From the NCBI RefSeq assembly GCF_039545795.1, contig NZ_CP154260.1, positions 2,919,001-2,983,000 of the forward strand: a DNA stretch of 64,000 bases, read 5' to 3'. The notes beneath the pieces are model-generated. The model searched no databases, was not told the origin of the DNA, and worked only from the letters and a program-made list of their open reading frames with translations. The translations under genes and the position numbers were made by a program. This stretch comes from Chitinophaga niabensis (GTDB lineage Bacteria; Bacteroidota; Bacteroidia; Chitinophagales; Chitinophagaceae). Each line of letters opens with the position of its first letter. Position 1 is the stretch's first letter. This document shows positions 61,799-64,000 of the stretch, one piece after another.

Positions 61799-62800
61799 AT
61801 GGCCAAACCTACCAATGTTTTCGTTCGCGATTACCTTACAGACAACGGAGATGTACCTAATTACGGCGGGCTGAACCTCAGTCCGGATATTGTTCCCCAA
61901 TTGTCTCCTGCCGATCCTTCAAAAGTGCAGCAATTATATGGCTTACCTACCTATGGCCAGGATATTGCCACGCAGGAAAAGATCAATATTGAAGCAGGCC
62001 AGAGTAATTACATTTACATGCGGGCCAAAAATCCCACTACCGCCTCTTTAACCGTTCAATTATCCTTATATTGGTCTTCAGGCGGTACTTTGCAGATACC
62101 TTCCCAGTGGATCAATCAGCAGATAGGCCAAAGCCAGCAGATCACCATACCCGCCAGCACTGTGAGGGCTGCACCCGAACCTTTTATCTGGACGCCTTTG
62201 CAATTACCGGACCTGGGTCACTACTGCCTCATTGCACAGGTCACCTGGAATGGATTCAATGGCATTACCAAAGCCACTACCTTTCCCAATCTCGCAGCCT
62301 GGTGGACCTACTGCAGGAATAACAATACCATTGCACAACGGAATATGGAGATGGTGAATGTAAAACCGAACAATCGTGTGGAATGGAACCTGGACCTCCT
62401 GAATCCTGATCCGAACCCACTGCTGCATACTGTTGTGGCCGTGTGTAATGTTCCGGAAGGATCTACTGTAGCTTTGTATTGCAGCGCACCACAATTAAAT
62501 CCACCCATCAGTACAGGGCCAGTAACCATCCTCGGTACTGATAACAATCAGAATGTGATTGCTTCCACCATGTTCCCTGCTAATTTCCAGGGTACGCTGC
62601 AGCTCATCTTTCAGCCACCCGGTAATGCACAACCAGGGCTGTACAGTATTGTAGCACAACAATACGCAGCCAGTAGCAGCGGCAAATATGATTTCCTGGG
62701 CTCTTACACTTTTGAGATCACTATCAGCCTGGGCGATGACGAACGCAAAACACTGATCGTAGCACATCAACATCAACTCCTGAAGAAATTATTATCCTGA
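61799..62800 (+). CDS. Beta-sandwich protein of the RHS operon, unknown function
   Basis: 333-residue protein, no signal peptide. An open frame extends upstream to 61688, but the ATG at 61799 (MAKPTNVFVRDYLTDNGDVP) follows the previous stop by 10 bases and gives a sensible N-terminus. The sequence is beta-rich and reads like two or three Ig/CARDB-like sandwiches: NLSPDIVPQ, INIEAGQSNYIYMRAKNPTT, LGHYCLIAQVTW and LQLIFQPPGNAQPGLYSIVAQQ are strand-turn patterns of that kind. SPDI after a D-x-G-D-x-P-N turn is seen in surface-associated Ig-like modules. It may bind the RHS shell or a glycan. Its TGA overlaps the next ATG by one base, so it is translated together with it. Confidence 0.7.
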   Translation: MAKPTNVFVRDYLTDNGDVPNYGGLNLSPDIVPQLSPADPSKVQQLYGLPTYGQDIATQEKINIEAGQSNYIYMRAKNPTTASLTVQLSLYWSSGGTLQIPSQWINQQIGQSQQITIPASTVRAAPEPFIWTPLQLPDLGHYCLIAQVTWNGFNGITKATTFPNLAAWWTYCRNNNTIAQRNMEMVNVKPNNRVEWNLDLLNPDPNPLLHTVVAVCNVPEGSTVALYCSAPQLNPPISTGPVTILGTDNNQNVIASTMFPANFQGTLQLIFQPPGNAQPGLYSIVAQQYAASSSGKYDFLGSYTFEITISLGDDERKTLIVAHQHQLLKKLLS

Positions 62801-63177
62801 TGCCGAACACAATAAGCCTGGCCGTACAGGGAGGGGCCACCATCAATAATATTCCCTGGACAAGCGGCATGAATGCACAGCAGGTGATGGAAGCCGCTTA
62901 CAACACGTTCGTGAATCCGCCTATGCTACCCAGGCTCTCTTATTGGGTGGAATACTTCGGCGCTTCACTGGGATACTTTGTTAGCATGCTGGACGGCACT
63001 ACCCAGATGGGCAACAAGTACTGGATGCTGTATGTAAATGATGTACTGGCAACCGAAGGAATAGATACCACTATTGTAAACGATGGGGATGCCGTATCTT
63101 TTAAATACCAGGCATATTCCCCGGGGCTGCATGGCCATACACTCATGGCACAGGTACATGCGCTGAAAACGAAATAA
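62800..63177 (+). CDS. DUF4430-like small protein, RHS operon copy 2
   Basis: 125-residue soluble protein, paralogous to 61363-61788 (INNIPWTSGMNAQQVMEAAYNT, WVEYFGASLGYFVSMLDG, YWMLYVNDV and NDGDAVSFKYQAYS). Its ATG overlaps the previous TGA by one base. It has no signal peptide. The two copies bracket a larger beta-rich protein, an order repeated nowhere else in the window. Role unknown; a partner of the RHS glycosidase, for instance an immunity, chaperone or adaptor protein, is an inference from the operon alone. Confidence 0.7.
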   Translation: MPNTISLAVQGGATINNIPWTSGMNAQQVMEAAYNTFVNPPMLPRLSYWVEYFGASLGYFVSMLDGTTQMGNKYWMLYVNDVLATEGIDTTIVNDGDAVSFKYQAYSPGLHGHTLMAQVHALKTK

Positions 63178-63207
63178 ACCAGGGAGAACAGGCTGCCATC
63201 CGGTACA

Positions 63208-64000
63208 TCAAACAGAAGTAGATTTCCTTTTCATCAGCAGGGATTTCAAAATAACATGTTTTTCTTTTGGAGCAGACATGCTTTTCTTATTGATGATATG
63301 CAGTAATTCTTTCGCTGCTGCTTCCCCCATATCAAAGGCCGGCTGTGTAATGGTGGTTAAAGAGGGGTTCAGCAGAGAAGCCGTCTGCAGGTTGGAGAAA
63401 CTGATGATCTTTATATCACGCGGGATCCGCAGGTTGATCTTCTCACATACCCTGTAACAGATAACGGCCAGCTTTTCCACAGAGGCAAAGATGCCGTCAG
63501 GTTTTTCCTCCAGCAGCATTTTTTCGATGGTCTCAAAGGTTTCATCATTTTCATTGCTGCATTCAACGATCAGCGGCTGCTGGCGGGTGGAACCCTGCAG
63601 TGCATCCAGGTAACCATTCATCCTGATCTTTCCGATGGAGATATTTTTATGCACCTGCAGATAAGCGATCTTTTTACAACCTGCATCTATCAGGTGGCGG
63701 GTAGCCGTTACCGCGCTTTCATAATTATCAGAAGTAACTTTCACACTGTCCAGGTTATCGCTCACCCGGTCAAACAGCACCAGCGGGATGCCATTTTTAT
63801 TCAATTCCAGTAAATGACTGTTATCATTGTTTTCTCTGGACATGGATAATAATACCCCGTCCACTCTCCCATTTGCCAGTGTATTGATAAAGGATACTTC
63901 CAGTTCATAATCACCGTGCGTAAAATAAAAGAGTAAGTAATAACCCTGTTCCTGGGTTACTTTTTCTATGCCGCCAATTACAAGAGAAAAAAAATCATTC
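63208..64000 (-). CDS. LacI-type transcriptional regulator, cut by the window edge
   Basis: The C-terminal part of a LacI/GalR regulator that continues beyond the right end, where its helix-turn-helix must lie. Reading the frame past 63864 to 64000 gives NDFFSLVIGGIEKVTQEQGY then HGDYELEVSFINTLANGRVD, the normal first strands of the periplasmic-binding-like effector domain. Further motifs: VDGVLLSMS, GIPLVLFDRVSDNLDSVKV, HLIDAGCKKIAYLQ, and the typical LTTITQPAFDMGEAAAKELL near the C-terminus. It probably binds a sugar. It converges on the RHS operon and does not have to control it. Confidence 0.9.
   Translation of the reverse strand, partial: NDFFSLVIGGIEKVTQEQGYYLLFYFTHGDYELEVSFINTLANGRVDGVLLSMSRENNDNSHLLELNKNGIPLVLFDRVSDNLDSVKVTSDNYESAVTATRHLIDAGCKKIAYLQVHKNISIGKIRMNGYLDALQGSTRQQPLIVECSNENDETFETIEKMLLEEKPDGIFASVEKLAVICYRVCEKINLRIPRDIKIISFSNLQTASLLNPSLTTITQPAFDMGEAAAKELLHIINKKSMSAPKEKHVILKSLLMKRKSTSV

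Overview
The window looks like chromosomal DNA of a Bacteroidota species, most likely Chitinophagaceae and close to Chitinophaga. The reasons are: Bacteroidota-type promoter elements (TAnnTTTG) before several genes, families typical of the phylum (DUF2027-Smr, DUF2911, SusR-like two-component proteins with beta-propeller sensors, M64 and GH16 secreted enzymes, many SPII lipoproteins), weak Shine-Dalgarno sites and a moderate GC content. This assignment is an inference from gene content, not from a marker-gene comparison. No IS element, tRNA, CRISPR array or prophage was seen.

Layout. 1-5.8 kb: an unknown protein, a YeeE/YedE sulfur-transport pair, an ALDH7-type dehydrogenase, a degenerate histidine-phosphatase-like protein and a secreted subtilase. 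5.9-7.8 kb: two tandem immunity-like paralogues directly downstream of a frameshifted nuclease-toxin remnant. 7.8-12 kb: a DUF4870 protein, the RNase P RNA gene, a DUF2027-Smr protein, DoxX and an amino-acid permease. 12-17.5 kb: a housekeeping minus-strand run (bioD, 5-formyl-THF cyclo-ligase, lpxK, rnr, polyprenyl synthase). 17.5-24.6 kb: plus-strand cystathionine beta-synthase, a metal-receptor-like protein, a Rieske lipoprotein, class II aldolase, accD, smpB and two lipoproteins. 24.7-30.2 kb: a C39-peptidase ABC exporter with its HlyD partner, RNase HI and an acyl-CoA carboxylase beta subunit. 30.3-49 kb: DinB, a DUF1624 acyltransferase-like protein, a MarR-GNAT fusion with a clear palindromic operator, M64 and M1 peptidases, a membrane AraC regulator divergent from a GH16 glucanase, pirin, DUF2911, two DUF2157-like membrane proteins, SDR, a serine hydrolase, an SGNH hydrolase and a C1 peptidase operon. 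49.6-54.6 kb: two thiol-redox proteins and a propeller-sensor histidine kinase with its NarL-type regulator.

54.8-63.2 kb is the most unusual part. It encodes a 2191-residue exported RHS/YD-repeat protein whose variable C-terminus is a phosphodiester glycosidase (NAGPA/DUF2233-like) domain. Three small leaderless proteins follow in tight succession: two are DUF4430-like paralogues and they flank a beta-rich protein. I know of no described system with this composition. A LacI-type regulator runs off the right edge.

Two independent polymorphic-toxin signatures occur in the window: the decayed nuclease with two immunity-like genes, and the intact RHS-glycosidase operon. Together they suggest a strain invested in contact or secreted antagonism.
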